From positions 62,001-126,000 of the forward strand of contig CACHML010000001.1 of assembly GCA_902580945.1 (NCBI GenBank): a stretch of DNA of 64,000 nucleotides, read 5' to 3'. Positions 18,242 through 26,849 of this stretch are shown here, one piece after another. The stretch's first letter is position 1. Every line of letters starts with the position of its first letter. The notes under the pieces were generated by a model. It ran no database searches. It saw only the letters and a list, made by a program, of their open reading frames with translations, and had not been told where the DNA came from. A program made the position numbers and the translations under genes. The stretch comes from an uncultured Pelagibacteraceae bacterium. Its GTDB lineage: Bacteria > Pseudomonadota > Alphaproteobacteria > Pelagibacterales > Pelagibacteraceae.

Positions 18242-20395
18242 TTAATCTATACCCAAATGTTTTTTTCTTTTATCAACCCAAGTTCTTATTAAATTGTCAA
18301 AAATTAAACCTATGAAAGCAACACATATTCCTAGTGTTAATCCAATTCCTGCACCTTTTTTGTCTGACAAAGCTTTTAAAATATATTGTCCTAAATCTTC
18401 CGTACCAATAAATGCCCCTATAATCACCATAAATAGAGCAAAAACTATAGTTTGATTTAGTCCTAACATCATATGTGGGAATGCTAAAGGAAACTCTATC
18501 TTAAATAATCTTTGAAATTTTGTTACCCCAGACATTGTTGCAGCATCATGTAAGCCAGACGGGACACTTCTAAGTCCTTCTATTGTATATCTCGTTGCAG
18601 GTATAGTTGCATAAACTATTACTGCTATAAGAACAGAAGTATCAGTTATACCAAATAGCATCATTACAGGAATTAAATATACAAATGATGGAAAGGTTTG
18701 GAAAATATCGCATACGTTTAACATAAATTTTGTAGAGTGTTTATTTTGAAAACATAAAGTTCCAACTGTAAATCCAATAATACAAGACACAATCACACCA
18801 AATGTTGCCATATAAGTTGTGACTAAAGCTCTATCCCACCAAGGACTTAATGCTATAAATAAAGTCAAACCACAAACTACTAAAGCTGATCTTGTGCCAC
18901 CAATCAAATATCCTGCTCCAACTACCAACACTATTGTAGCTATCGCTGGCATTCTTAAATATAAAGCTCTCATTGGCTGAAGTACTTCAACAATCAACCA
19001 CGTATTAAATGCTTTTATGTAAACAAAAAATGTATCAAATATCCAGTCGACTCCTTTGTTCCAAAAATCAGCAGTTGATATCCCTTTATTATGTGGAACT
19101 TCAAATAAATAATTATATCCACCTTTAAAATAAATAGATCCAAAATACGCTAACGCAATTCCTAAAATCATTATTAGTCCAAAAAATAATGAGTTTTTAT
19201 TCCTTTGGAAAAAATTTAGATTCCCAAAATAATCAACTTGTTTATTTGCCCAGGCTAAGGACATTTTATCCAATAGAATTGCAATCAAACTTATACAAAG
19301 TCCTGCTTCTAAAGCTAATCCAATGTTTAATTGATTTAATGCTAACAATAAATTAAAACCTAGACCTTTTGCTCCAATAAAAGCGGAGATAACAGCCATA
19401 GAAAAACAAACCATTATAACTTGGTTAACTCCGATCAAAATATCTCTTCTTGCTGTTGGAATTAAAACTTTGAACATTAGTTGCCAATTATTACATCCAC
19501 TCATTCTACCAGCTTCAATAACCTCTGGTGGAACAGCTCTTAAGCCTAATAAGGTCAATAGTATCATAGGAGGTACAGCTACAATCATTGTTATAATTAC
19601 TGCTGCATGATCCCCAACACCAAAAAGGACAAGAGCAGGAACTAACACAGCATACTGAGGCATTGTTTGCATGACTAAAAGTATTGGGTATAAAGCTTTT
19701 TCAACTCTTTTACTCTTAAAGGCAGCAACACCAAGACTTAATCCAAATATAAATGATAGAGGTGCTGCAACTAAAATAAAAGATAATGTCTGCATTGATG
19801 GTTTCCACTGACCAAAAATAGAAATATAAGTCATTGCTAAACCTGCAAAAATAGCCAACCCTCTACCACCTAATTTATAAGCAAGTATTGCTGAACCTGC
19901 AGCAACAATAGTCCACGGTAGGCCAGGTAATTCTGCCCAAGGATTAGCATCAATCCAATCCCAACTTGTAAATGCTACGATAGTTTCAAGCCCACCAAGT
20001 AAAATCTCTCTAATTAATTCTATTAAAAAAGTCATAAAGGCAGTTAAGTTTCTTGTAATTTGTAAAACTAAAGGTCTAGTTTTATATTCTTGAGTATCTT
20101 CGTTCCAAAACTCCATTGGCATCCAATCATTCATTAAGAAAAATAATGAATCATTTATCCAAATTGGTAACCAACCAAGTAAAGGAGGCAGTCTCCAAAA
20201 AACATCAAAAGCGTAATACCTCACTTCTTTTCCTAAAAAAACAAAGGTGCTTTGATTTGGGTCTTTTACAAATTCAGCTTGCCCTCTAATAAATTTGTAA
20301 GTTTCAGGTACATCAATTGCAAAACATAAAGCAAAAAATACTATTAATAAAAATATCCACTGAAACAATTTTGGGTATTTTTTAAATAATTCCAT
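18242..20395 (-). CDS. tmoW: TMAO/glycine betaine ABC transporter permease, fused double domain
   Basis: 717-aa inner-membrane protein containing two ProW-type permease domains in tandem. The first (about residues 200-385) has the EAA-like loop PPEVIEAGRMSGCNNWQLMF. The second (about 500-700) has PSGLHDAATMSGVTKFQRLF. N-terminal (about 15-200) and linker regions add further helices. Ordinary ProW is ~350 aa and forms a homodimer, so this is a covalent dimer. The position beside tmm, tdm and a TMAO-type binding protein suggests TMAO as substrate, but glycine betaine or choline is possible. It is separated by 3 bp from the ATPase gene. Confidence 0.85.
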   Translation of the reverse strand: MELFKKYPKLFQWIFLLIVFFALCFAIDVPETYKFIRGQAEFVKDPNQSTFVFLGKEVRYYAFDVFWRLPPLLGWLPIWINDSLFFLMNDWMPMEFWNEDTQEYKTRPLVLQITRNLTAFMTFLIELIREILLGGLETIVAFTSWDWIDANPWAELPGLPWTIVAAGSAILAYKLGGRGLAIFAGLAMTYISIFGQWKPSMQTLSFILVAAPLSFIFGLSLGVAAFKSKRVEKALYPILLVMQTMPQYAVLVPALVLFGVGDHAAVIITMIVAVPPMILLTLLGLRAVPPEVIEAGRMSGCNNWQLMFKVLIPTARRDILIGVNQVIMVCFSMAVISAFIGAKGLGFNLLLALNQLNIGLALEAGLCISLIAILLDKMSLAWANKQVDYFGNLNFFQRNKNSLFFGLIMILGIALAYFGSIYFKGGYNYLFEVPHNKGISTADFWNKGVDWIFDTFFVYIKAFNTWLIVEVLQPMRALYLRMPAIATIVLVVGAGYLIGGTRSALVVCGLTLFIALSPWWDRALVTTYMATFGVIVSCIIGFTVGTLCFQNKHSTKFMLNVCDIFQTFPSFVYLIPVMMLFGITDTSVLIAVIVYATIPATRYTIEGLRSVPSGLHDAATMSGVTKFQRLFKIEFPLAFPHMMLGLNQTIVFALFMVIIGAFIGTEDLGQYILKALSDKKGAGIGLTLGICVAFIGLIFDNLIRTWVDKRKKHLGID

Positions 20396-20398
20396 AAA

Positions 20399-21430
20399 TT
20401 AATTATTATTTTTTCTTCCTCCAAAAACTGTATTAATTATTTTTGTTGGATTAATAGATCCTACAATATTGTTGTTATTATCTATTACAGCTACAGTCTT
20501 TTCTTGAGTTAATATTTTTTCTGCCACATTTTCAATTATTTCGTCTTTTGAAACTTTTAAATCACCTATTTGTTCTGTAGTTGTAGTGTCCATTACATCT
20601 TCAATTAATAAAACTTTTTCTCTTGGAACTTCCTCAGTAAATTTTCTTACATATTCTGTTGCAGGGTTTAAAACTATATTTGCAGGAGTATCTAATTGTT
20701 CAATTATCCCATCTTTCATAATTGCAATACGATCAGCAAGTTTTAGAGCTTCGTCAAAATCATGAGTAATGAACATAATTGTTTTTTGAAGCTTTTCTTG
20801 AAGTCTTAAAAATTCATCCTGCATCTCTTTTCGGATTAATGGGTCTAGCGCTGAAAAAGGTTCATCTAAAAACCAAATATCTGGCTCAACTGCTAATGAT
20901 CTTGCAATACCTACTCTTTGTTGTTGTCCTCCTGATAATTCTCGCGGAAAGTAGTTTTCTCTTCCATCAAGACCAACTAATTTGACCATATCCATTGCTT
21001 TATTGATACTCTGCTCAGTGTTAATACCCTTAATTTGAAGAGGAAAAGCTATATTTTCAACAACTGTTTTATGGGGAAGAAGCGCAAAACTTTGAAAAAC
21101 CATTCCCATCTTATTTCTTCTAAGATCTATCAATTCTTTATTATTTAAATTTAATAGGTCTTGACCTTCAATGAAGATTTTTCCACCTGTTGCATCTGTT
21201 AATCTTGAGATACATCTTAACAATGTAGACTTACCCGATCCTGAAAGTCCCATTACGACCAACATTTCTCCTTTAGATACCTCAAAAGAAGCATTATTAA
21301 CCCCAACTATGCATCCATTTTCTTGAAAAGTTTTTGCGTCTACATTGCCATTTGCTTCCTTAAGCATAGTTTCAGCGTTTTCGCCAAATATCTTATAAAC
21401 AGATTCACACTTAATTACTGGTTCAGACAT
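20399..21430 (-). CDS. tmoV: TMAO/glycine betaine ABC transporter ATP-binding protein
   Basis: 343-aa ProV/OpuA-type ATPase. Walker A is GLSGSGKST near residue 61; the signature ELSGGQQQRVGIA and Walker B DIWFLDEPFSALDP follow. The C-terminal ~100 residues form a CBS-like region (LLIEDVMDTTTT and KTVAVIDNNNNIVG), the family's osmotic-sensing or regulatory part, here short. It is transcribed just ahead of the fused permease gene. Three unrelated small genes separate it from the binding-protein gene on the same strand. Confidence 0.88.
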   Translation of the reverse strand: MSEPVIKCESVYKIFGENAETMLKEANGNVDAKTFQENGCIVGVNNASFEVSKGEMLVVMGLSGSGKSTLLRCISRLTDATGGKIFIEGQDLLNLNNKELIDLRRNKMGMVFQSFALLPHKTVVENIAFPLQIKGINTEQSINKAMDMVKLVGLDGRENYFPRELSGGQQQRVGIARSLAVEPDIWFLDEPFSALDPLIRKEMQDEFLRLQEKLQKTIMFITHDFDEALKLADRIAIMKDGIIEQLDTPANIVLNPATEYVRKFTEEVPREKVLLIEDVMDTTTTEQIGDLKVSKDEIIENVAEKILTQEKTVAVIDNNNNIVGSINPTKIINTVFGGRKNNN

Positions 21431-21495
21431 AAAATATAATAAAGTTATACGAAATTGAGATAAAATAAAATCTCTTTAATTTGTTAAATTTCCTC

Positions 21496-22041
21496 CTAAA
21501 AATTTTTAATAAAATAAACTCTTGTATCAATCCCTGTACTTAAAAAACTTAATGCTTCTCCGCTTACAGAAATAGTTTCATCTACACCAACATTATTTCC
21601 ACTAACTACAAAACCAGCAAAGCACTTATTTTTTTCTTTATCCCATTTAACAAAAGTTTCATCAATCTTGTTACCATTGATAGTATAAATTTCGTGTGCT
21701 CTAAAGTTTAAAAAATTTGCTCCCATAATTGCACGTTGAGGAATAAGTTTTGTTGCTTTGCAAACCGCCTCATATAATTCATCTGATAATTTAAAATGAT
21801 CTGTACCATCAAAAGAAACTAAAATTCCTGATGGAAGACTTGAGATTAATTTATTTAATTTTCTCTCTTGAGCAATTCTTTCTTCTTCTATTTTCATTTT
21901 AGCAACCAACTCGTCACCTTCACCAAACATTTTATTTAATATAAAAAAAGTTATAAATATAATAACTATAATTCCTATTAGGCCACCAAACTGTTTGATA
22001 GGTTCTGGTAATTCCTTAAAATTACTCTTGTAGTTTTCCAT
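21496..22041 (-). CDS. Uncharacterised single-pass membrane protein
   Basis: 181 aa from the ATG at 22041, chosen because a GGA ribosome-binding element sits about 6 bases upstream and the longer 200-aa frame would overlap the MORN gene by 77 bp instead of 20. One TM helix follows a short N-terminus (FGGLIGIIVIIFITFFIL). Next is a charged, possibly coiled-coil stretch (MKIEEERIAQERKLNKLI), then a soluble domain of ~120 residues with no motif I recognise. No function is assigned. It lies between the MORN protein and the transporter ATPase. Confidence 0.65.
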   Translation of the reverse strand: MENYKSNFKELPEPIKQFGGLIGIIVIIFITFFILNKMFGEGDELVAKMKIEEERIAQERKLNKLISSLPSGILVSFDGTDHFKLSDELYEAVCKATKLIPQRAIMGANFLNFRAHEIYTINGNKIDETFVKWDKEKNKCFAGFVVSGNNVGVDETISVSGEALSFLSTGIDTRVYFIKNF

Positions 22042-22399
22042 TTTTCCAAATACCAGTTTTTTGTTTTCCATCAGACCAAGTAAAAGTTCCTTTACCATTC
22101 ATAAATCCCTTGGACCATTCCCCCTTGTAAGTTGAGCCATCGGGAAAAAATAAAGTTCCAATACCGCTCCATTCACTATTTTTAAATTCGCCTTTGTAAA
22201 TATATCCGTTAGGCCAGGTTTCTACTCCTTGACCATGTTTTTTGGTTGCAACCCACTCGCCTTCATAGGTTGTTTTGTCTGTGTAAATCCATTTACCATA
22301 TCCATTTTCACAGTTTCCTTCTTTACAACCCGTGCTTCTTGCCTGGGCAATTGATGTTGCTAAAAGGTAAAAAAGGATGCAAAATAATACTCTTTTCAT
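22022..22399 (-). CDS. Secreted MORN-repeat protein
   Basis: 125 aa with an N-terminal signal peptide (KRVLFCILFYLLATSIAQA, about residues 2-20) followed by about four MORN repeats of ~23 residues, such as TYEGEWVATKKHGQGVETW, IYKGEFKNSEWSGIGTLFF and TYKGEWSKGFMNGKGTFTW. MORN repeats form curled beta-hairpin arrays. Bacterial exported examples have no settled role. Two cysteines close to the mature N-terminus (GCKEGNC) might form a disulfide. It overlaps the downstream membrane-protein gene. Nothing links it clearly to TMAO transport besides its place. Confidence 0.8.
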   Translation of the reverse strand: MKRVLFCILFYLLATSIAQARSTGCKEGNCENGYGKWIYTDKTTYEGEWVATKKHGQGVETWPNGYIYKGEFKNSEWSGIGTLFFPDGSTYKGEWSKGFMNGKGTFTWSDGKQKTGIWKNGKLQE

Positions 22400-22433
22400 A
22401 ATTTCATTTTACACATAATTTATAAAAAAAAAA

Positions 22434-22895
22434 TTAGGCATTTTTTGTTATATTTTTACAATAATAAATAGTTATATATTTTTCTGAATTTTCGCTGTTA
22501 ATGTTCTTGGTTATTTCGTGAATTAATTCTCCGGTTTTTCTAGTAATTATCGCAGACTCAGAATAACTTTTTTCTTTATTAAATGCTTTAAATAAAACCA
22601 CATCTTTATTAACTATTTTCACATCAAAATTTGAGTTTTGTGAGAAAAAATCAGACAAGCCATTTACCATCAAAGTGCTTGGTTGATTAGTATATAATTT
22701 TAAAGAATTTAAATTCTGTTCATCAACTTCTTCCGCTAAAAAGGTTTTGTAATTATATTCAGAGTTTTTTATTATTTTTTTTTCTAATTTACAGTTAAAT
22801 TCCAAATTAAGATCTTCATTTATATTAATATTTTTTGCTAAAACATTACTCAGAGGAATAAAGCTAAAAAATATAAAATAAAATAATTTGATCAT
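22434..22895 (-). CDS. Uncharacterised exported protein
   Basis: 153 aa, starting at the ATG at 22895 (an in-frame GTG lies one codon upstream). The first ~20 residues form a signal peptide (IKLFYFIFFSFIPLSNVLA). The mature part is lysine/asparagine rich with two cysteines, Cys36-like in LEFNCKLEKK and one near the C-terminus in YYCKN, which could pair. I recognise no domain. It begins about 20 bases beyond the terminator that ends the binding-protein transcript, so it probably has a separate promoter. Confidence 0.6.
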   Translation of the reverse strand: MIKLFYFIFFSFIPLSNVLAKNININEDLNLEFNCKLEKKIIKNSEYNYKTFLAEEVDEQNLNSLKLYTNQPSTLMVNGLSDFFSQNSNFDVKIVNKDVVLFKAFNKEKSYSESAIITRKTGELIHEITKNINSENSEKYITIYYCKNITKNA

Positions 22896-22916
22896 CACAC
22901 ATTAGTTTGTTAAAAA

Positions 22917-22947
22917 AAATCTCCCCCAACACAGTTGGGAGAGATTT
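22917..22947 (-). terminator. Rho-independent terminator of the TMAO/betaine binding-protein gene
   Basis: A 14-bp inverted repeat with one mismatch (22917-22930 against 22934-22947; core CCCAAC/GTTGGG, 3-nt loop) lies 20 bases past the binding-protein stop. On the minus strand it is followed directly by a T-run (complement of the A-run at 22912-22919). This is a textbook intrinsic terminator and indicates that the binding protein is transcribed alone. Confidence 0.88.
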
Positions 22948-22967
22948 AATTTTTTAGTTTTTAAAGC

Positions 22968-23915
22968 TTATTTTGTGAAAGCTTGCCAAACACTCTTGTT
23001 ATCAGCTAACCATTTTTTAGCTGCATCTTCATGAGTCATCTTGTCAACGTCAACTAAAGCTGCCATTGCACCAATTTGACTTGTAGAGAAAGAAAGTTTT
23101 TGAAACGCCTTAGCTGCTGCAGGATGAGTTTTTGGAAAATCTTCATGCGCTGCTTTTTTCAAATATCCATCTGGAGAACCACATTTTCCATCTCCACCAT
23201 CTTCTGGTCTACAACCAGCTGTGTATGGAGGAAAGTCGATGAAAGTAAAACCAGCACCATCTGTAAAGTTTGGTGTCCAGTTAAATATGATAGTTCCTCT
23301 TCCTTCTTTTTTAGCTGCTGCTAATTCTGCCCATAATGCATCTGCACTACCAGCAAATTTAACCCACCATAGATCTCCTAAACCAAGAGCATCAACTCTT
23401 TGTGGTATTAAATCTCCATGCCAAGTTTGTGGTCCTTCCAACATTCTTCCTTTTCCATCTGGAGAGTCAGGTGTTGTAAAGTTTTTTGCACAATCTGGAT
23501 TTTTTAATGCAGTCCAATCAGGTAGACCTGGGCATAAGCCTTTTTCTACAACCCAGTTTGGATAACCCATATCTTCAAGAGTTCGTGCTTCGTGATCACC
23601 CATATCGATTAAACCACCTTTATCTAAAGCAGTTGTGAATGATTTACCAAAAGCAGATTCCCACACTTCGTGAGATATAGTTACGTCTCCAATTCTAATT
23701 GACTCGTATACTGCCTGTGAGTCAGCATTTACATATTTTACATTGTTACCCATGCTTTCAAATATTCCACCAATAACATATGCCATAACAATTTGGCTTG
23801 ACCAGTTATGAGTTGGGATAACAATCGGTTTTTTACTATCCGCTGCGTTCGAAATTCCTGCAAAACTTACAAGAGAAATCACTAAAGCTGATAGTAGAGA
23901 TATTATTTTTCTCAT
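22968..23915 (-). CDS. tmoX: TMAO/glycine betaine ABC transporter substrate-binding protein
   Basis: 315-aa periplasmic binding protein of the ProX/OpuAC type. Signal peptide about residues 1-24 (LLSALVISLVSFAGISNAA). The mature protein starts KKPIVIPTHNWSSQIVMAY and contains several tryptophans (HEVWESAFGK, GPQTWHGD, LWWVKFAGSADALW) suited to an aromatic cage for a quaternary amine. Four internal cysteines occur (GLCPGL, PDCAK, AGCRPE, GKCGS). Divergence from tdm and nearness of tmm favour TMAO as ligand, as in TmoX, although glycine betaine remains possible. It has its own good promoter and terminator and a GGGG ribosome site. Confidence 0.87.
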   Translation of the reverse strand: MRKIISLLSALVISLVSFAGISNAADSKKPIVIPTHNWSSQIVMAYVIGGIFESMGNNVKYVNADSQAVYESIRIGDVTISHEVWESAFGKSFTTALDKGGLIDMGDHEARTLEDMGYPNWVVEKGLCPGLPDWTALKNPDCAKNFTTPDSPDGKGRMLEGPQTWHGDLIPQRVDALGLGDLWWVKFAGSADALWAELAAAKKEGRGTIIFNWTPNFTDGAGFTFIDFPPYTAGCRPEDGGDGKCGSPDGYLKKAAHEDFPKTHPAAAKAFQKLSFSTSQIGAMAALVDVDKMTHEDAAKKWLADNKSVWQAFTK

Positions 23916-23946
23916 TATTTCCCCTTTCCTTAATATTAAGAACTAA

Positions 23947-23975
23947 ATTATCTTCTCTATTAAAGAGACAGTCAA
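23947..23975 (-). promoter_or_regulatory. Sigma70-type promoter of tmoX
   Basis: On the minus strand TTGACT (-35, 23970-23975) and GATAAT (-10, 23947-23952) are separated by exactly 17 bp. Each differs from consensus at one base. It lies about 32 bp upstream of the tmoX ATG and on the tmoX side of the palindrome at 23990-24024. By eye it is the clearest promoter in the window. Confidence 0.75.
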
Positions 23976-23989
23976 CAAGCAAAATAGAT

Positions 23990-24024
23990 ACAAATGTATA
24001 TATAAAATTTATATATAAATTTGT
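23990..24024. promoter_or_regulatory. 35-bp palindrome between tmoX and tdm (candidate operator)
   Basis: Two 17-bp arms (23990-24006 and 24008-24024) are inverted copies with a single mismatch around one central base. The outer arms read ACAAAT and ATTTGT; the inner part is TATATATAAA/TTTATATATA. It lies 15 bp upstream of the tmoX -35 box and 38 bp upstream of the tdm ATG, so a dimeric regulator bound here could control both genes. AT-richness raises the chance of accidental palindromes, but the outer ACAAAT arms make this one unusual. Confidence 0.55.
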
Positions 24025-24062
24025 TGATACTTTAATATAGTTTGGGCATATTTAAATTATAT

Positions 24063-26402
24063 ATGCAAACTAGTTTAGCAATAAAAGAACCTGGTTTAAA
24101 TGTACTACCACCTGGAGTTGAAAGATATATTGTAAATGCAGGTGGAATTACTGGAATTCAAATTTTTCCTGATGACGAAATTCAAATAATTAATAATGAA
24201 GGAAATCAAATTTGCGAAATCAATTCTTTCGATAAAAACGGAAACTCAGAATTAGGTCTTTTAAATTTAAAAGAAAATAAAAATTCTTCTGAAATAAAAA
24301 AAATACTTTTTAAAAAAGAAGAAAGTTCTATGCAGGCTTTGCTTCAACTAAACAAAAGAAATTTAAAAATTGAAAAAGCTAAGTCAGCAATATTATTTGA
24401 TAAAAATACTAAAGCTGGTGAAAAAATAAATTTAAAATCTAAAGATAAATGTTATTGCATATTTGCAGCGCCTGCAGATGACATGCTTGTTCATGATCAA
24501 AATCCACCATCAGATTTAACAATAATAATAAAAAGAGCTAAAATTAAAAATAATGATAAAGAATTTTCATTAATACCAGATCCAATTTATGATCCAGATC
24601 ATGAAGTAAATATTGATAGAAAAACTGCAACTGGCTATCAAGTCAAAGCTGGTGATTACATTCAAATTATAACACCAACAGGAAGACAGTGTTCGGACTT
24701 TGTTGCTTATGATACAGCTAAATTAGAAAAAGGTTTGGAGAGAGGTCTTGATTGGCAAACAACTAGAACTTTTATGGGTCGTACTTTTCCTGGTCCAGGG
24801 CTATATTCAAAATTTTATGACACTGATCATGAACCTTTAATAGAAGTGATAAGAGATACTGTTGGTATACATGATACATTCAACTTAGCCTGTACTTCAA
24901 AATATTATGAAGACTCAGGATATTTTGGCCATGCAAATTGTTCTGATAATTTAAATGACTCTATGGAAAAATATGGTGTAGAGAAAAAAAAAGGTTGGCA
25001 GGCGATAAATCTTTTTTTTAATACATCTGCTGGCGGTCTAAATTCAGTAACCTCTGACGAGTCATATGCAAGACCAGGTGATTATGTAATTTTTAAAGCA
25101 CTTAAAGATTTAACCTGTGGTACAACAGCTTGTCCTAGTGATATTGATAGCTGTAATGGATGGAACCCTACTGATATTTTTGTTAGAACTTATGAAAAAA
25201 GTAAAGAATTTACAAAATCTTATGGATTTAGAATGAAAACTGACTCAGAAAATAAACTTACAAGGAACACAGGGTTTTACGAAAGAACTTCTAAACTAAC
25301 TAGAAACTTTGTTGATGCTAGAGGTTTTTGGTTACCAAATGATTATACAAAACATGGGGTTATTAACGAATATAATGCTTGTAGAGAAAAAGCTGTTTTA
25401 ATTGATTTATCTTCTTTAAGAAAGTTTGAAATTCTTGGTCCTGATGCTGAAGAATTAATGAATTACACTTTAACTCGAAATGTTAAAAAACTTTCAGTAG
25501 GCCAAATTGTTTATTCAGCAATGTGCTATGAAAATGGGACCATGTTTGATGATGGCACTTTATTAAAACTTAGTGATCATGGTTTTAGATGGGTTTGTGG
25601 AGATGAGTATGGTGGGGAATGGCTTAAAGAACAGGCAAAAAAGAAAAATTATAAAGTTCATATAAAAAATTCTACAGACCAAATAAATAACCTATCTTTG
25701 CAAGGACCAAAAAGTAGAAAAATTTTAGAAAAAATAATTTTTACACCTCCTACTCAGCCCTCTATATCTGAATTGGAATGGTTTAGATTTAGTATTTGTA
25801 GATTAGAAGAATTAAATGGAATTCCATTAATTGTTTCAAGGACTGGTTATACTGGTGAACTTGGTTTTGAAATTTGGTGTCACCCAAGCGATGCACCAAC
25901 TGTTTGGGATAAAGTAATGGAAGCAGGTAAAGACGAAGGTTTGATACCTGCTGGTTTTGCTGCTTTAGATCTTTTAAGAATTGAAGCTGGTTTAATATTA
26001 TTTGGTAATGAATTTGACGGACGACAAGATCCCTTTGAAGCAGGGATCGGTTTTTCTGTACCATTAAAATCTAAAACGGAAGATTTTATAGGAAGAGAAA
26101 ACCTAATTAAAAGAAAAGAAAACCCTCAAAAAAAATTAGTTGGGTTAGAATTGATTGGTAAAGAACAAGCAAACCATGGAGACTGTGTACATATTGGAAG
26201 ATCTCAAGTTGGAGTAATTACAAGTGGGTGCATTTCACCAACACTAAATAAAAATATTGCCTTATGCAGAATAGATGTAGGTCATTCAGAAATAGGAAAT
26301 GAAGTTGAAATTGGAAAAATAGATGGTCATCAAAAAAGAATTCCAGCTAAAATTGTAGGATTTCCTCATTACGATCCTAAGAAAACTAAAGTTAGATCTT
26401 AA
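24063..26402 (+). CDS. tdm: Trimethylamine-N-oxide demethylase
   Basis: Converts TMAO to dimethylamine and formaldehyde. I chose the ATG at 24063 (779 aa) over a TTG at 24042. The N-terminal half is a DUF1989-type domain (about residues 140-380), with a cysteine/histidine-rich region (CTSKYYEDSGYFGHANC near 275 and CGTTACPSDIDSC near 352) consistent with a metal site. The C-terminal half (about 420-779) is a GcvT-like THF-binding domain with GPDAEELMNYTLTRN, TGYTGELGFEIW and RIEAGLILFGNEFDG. This two-domain layout is specific to Tdm. It is divergent from tmoX across a palindrome, and its stop overlaps the next gene by one base (TAATG). Confidence 0.92.
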   Translation: MQTSLAIKEPGLNVLPPGVERYIVNAGGITGIQIFPDDEIQIINNEGNQICEINSFDKNGNSELGLLNLKENKNSSEIKKILFKKEESSMQALLQLNKRNLKIEKAKSAILFDKNTKAGEKINLKSKDKCYCIFAAPADDMLVHDQNPPSDLTIIIKRAKIKNNDKEFSLIPDPIYDPDHEVNIDRKTATGYQVKAGDYIQIITPTGRQCSDFVAYDTAKLEKGLERGLDWQTTRTFMGRTFPGPGLYSKFYDTDHEPLIEVIRDTVGIHDTFNLACTSKYYEDSGYFGHANCSDNLNDSMEKYGVEKKKGWQAINLFFNTSAGGLNSVTSDESYARPGDYVIFKALKDLTCGTTACPSDIDSCNGWNPTDIFVRTYEKSKEFTKSYGFRMKTDSENKLTRNTGFYERTSKLTRNFVDARGFWLPNDYTKHGVINEYNACREKAVLIDLSSLRKFEILGPDAEELMNYTLTRNVKKLSVGQIVYSAMCYENGTMFDDGTLLKLSDHGFRWVCGDEYGGEWLKEQAKKKNYKVHIKNSTDQINNLSLQGPKSRKILEKIIFTPPTQPSISELEWFRFSICRLEELNGIPLIVSRTGYTGELGFEIWCHPSDAPTVWDKVMEAGKDEGLIPAGFAALDLLRIEAGLILFGNEFDGRQDPFEAGIGFSVPLKSKTEDFIGRENLIKRKENPQKKLVGLELIGKEQANHGDCVHIGRSQVGVITSGCISPTLNKNIALCRIDVGHSEIGNEVEIGKIDGHQKRIPAKIVGFPHYDPKKTKVRS

Positions 26403-26752
26403 TGCCTAAATCAACAAAAGATCTATTAGAATTTTGGGAAGATCAAATGAAGCTTTCTCATACTTCTAGTAACTACTTTTTTAGAAAATCACCTTCACAC
26501 TATCATATGATGCTGCTTGTAATGTCTGCATTTAAATTAAAACAAAATTTATCTGTCGAAGAATTAAAAACAAAATTATTTAAAACTTCACGACCAAAAT
26601 CTGCTTTAATTATTAATGAAGCGTGTGAAAAAGGGTTTTTTTATTTAGAGAAAACTTCAGAGGACCAAAGGAAAAAATATATCAAACCAAGCGCCTCATT
26701 TATTGAGGAATTTAACGATTATTTGTCCACTCTTAAAAATTTAAGTTTTTAA
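26402..26752 (+). CDS. Small winged-helix-like protein, candidate regulator
   Basis: 116 aa, translationally coupled to tdm (TAATG overlap). The middle (about residues 37-75) looks like a helix-turn-helix: LKQNLSVEELKTKLFKTSRP then SALIINEACEKGFFYLEKTS. It is followed by a MarR-like wing/dimer segment DQRKKYIKPSASFIEEFNDY, where family members have D-x-R-x3-hydrophobic-x-P-S/T. This suggests a small MarR-type DNA-binding protein, possibly controlling tdm/tmoX through the nearby palindrome. The assignment rests on pattern only; no characterised homologue is recalled with certainty. Confidence 0.55.
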   Translation: MPKSTKDLLEFWEDQMKLSHTSSNYFFRKSPSHYHMMLLVMSAFKLKQNLSVEELKTKLFKTSRPKSALIINEACEKGFFYLEKTSEDQRKKYIKPSASFIEEFNDYLSTLKNLSF

Positions 26753-26849
26753 TAGTTTGTTAATTTAAGGTTGTATAATTTTTTATTTCTAAATTTTATA
26801 TATAAAAAAAATTATATATTTAACCTTTTCCAAAAAATAATGTTTCGTT

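Noticed and set aside
23221-23565. 114-aa plus-strand ORF inside the tmoX gene
   Set aside because: Antisense shadow of a clear binding-protein gene with signal peptide, promoter and terminator on the other strand.
24042-24062. TTG start giving a seven-residue longer Tdm
   Set aside because: An in-frame ATG follows at 24063 and the extra residues have no support from the family or a ribosome site.
26791-26824. TATATA-rich inverted repeat upstream of the FAD oxidoreductase, similar to the tmoX/tdm palindrome core
   Set aside because: Only the low-complexity TATATATAA core is shared; the ACAAAT outer arms are absent, so a common operator is not supported.
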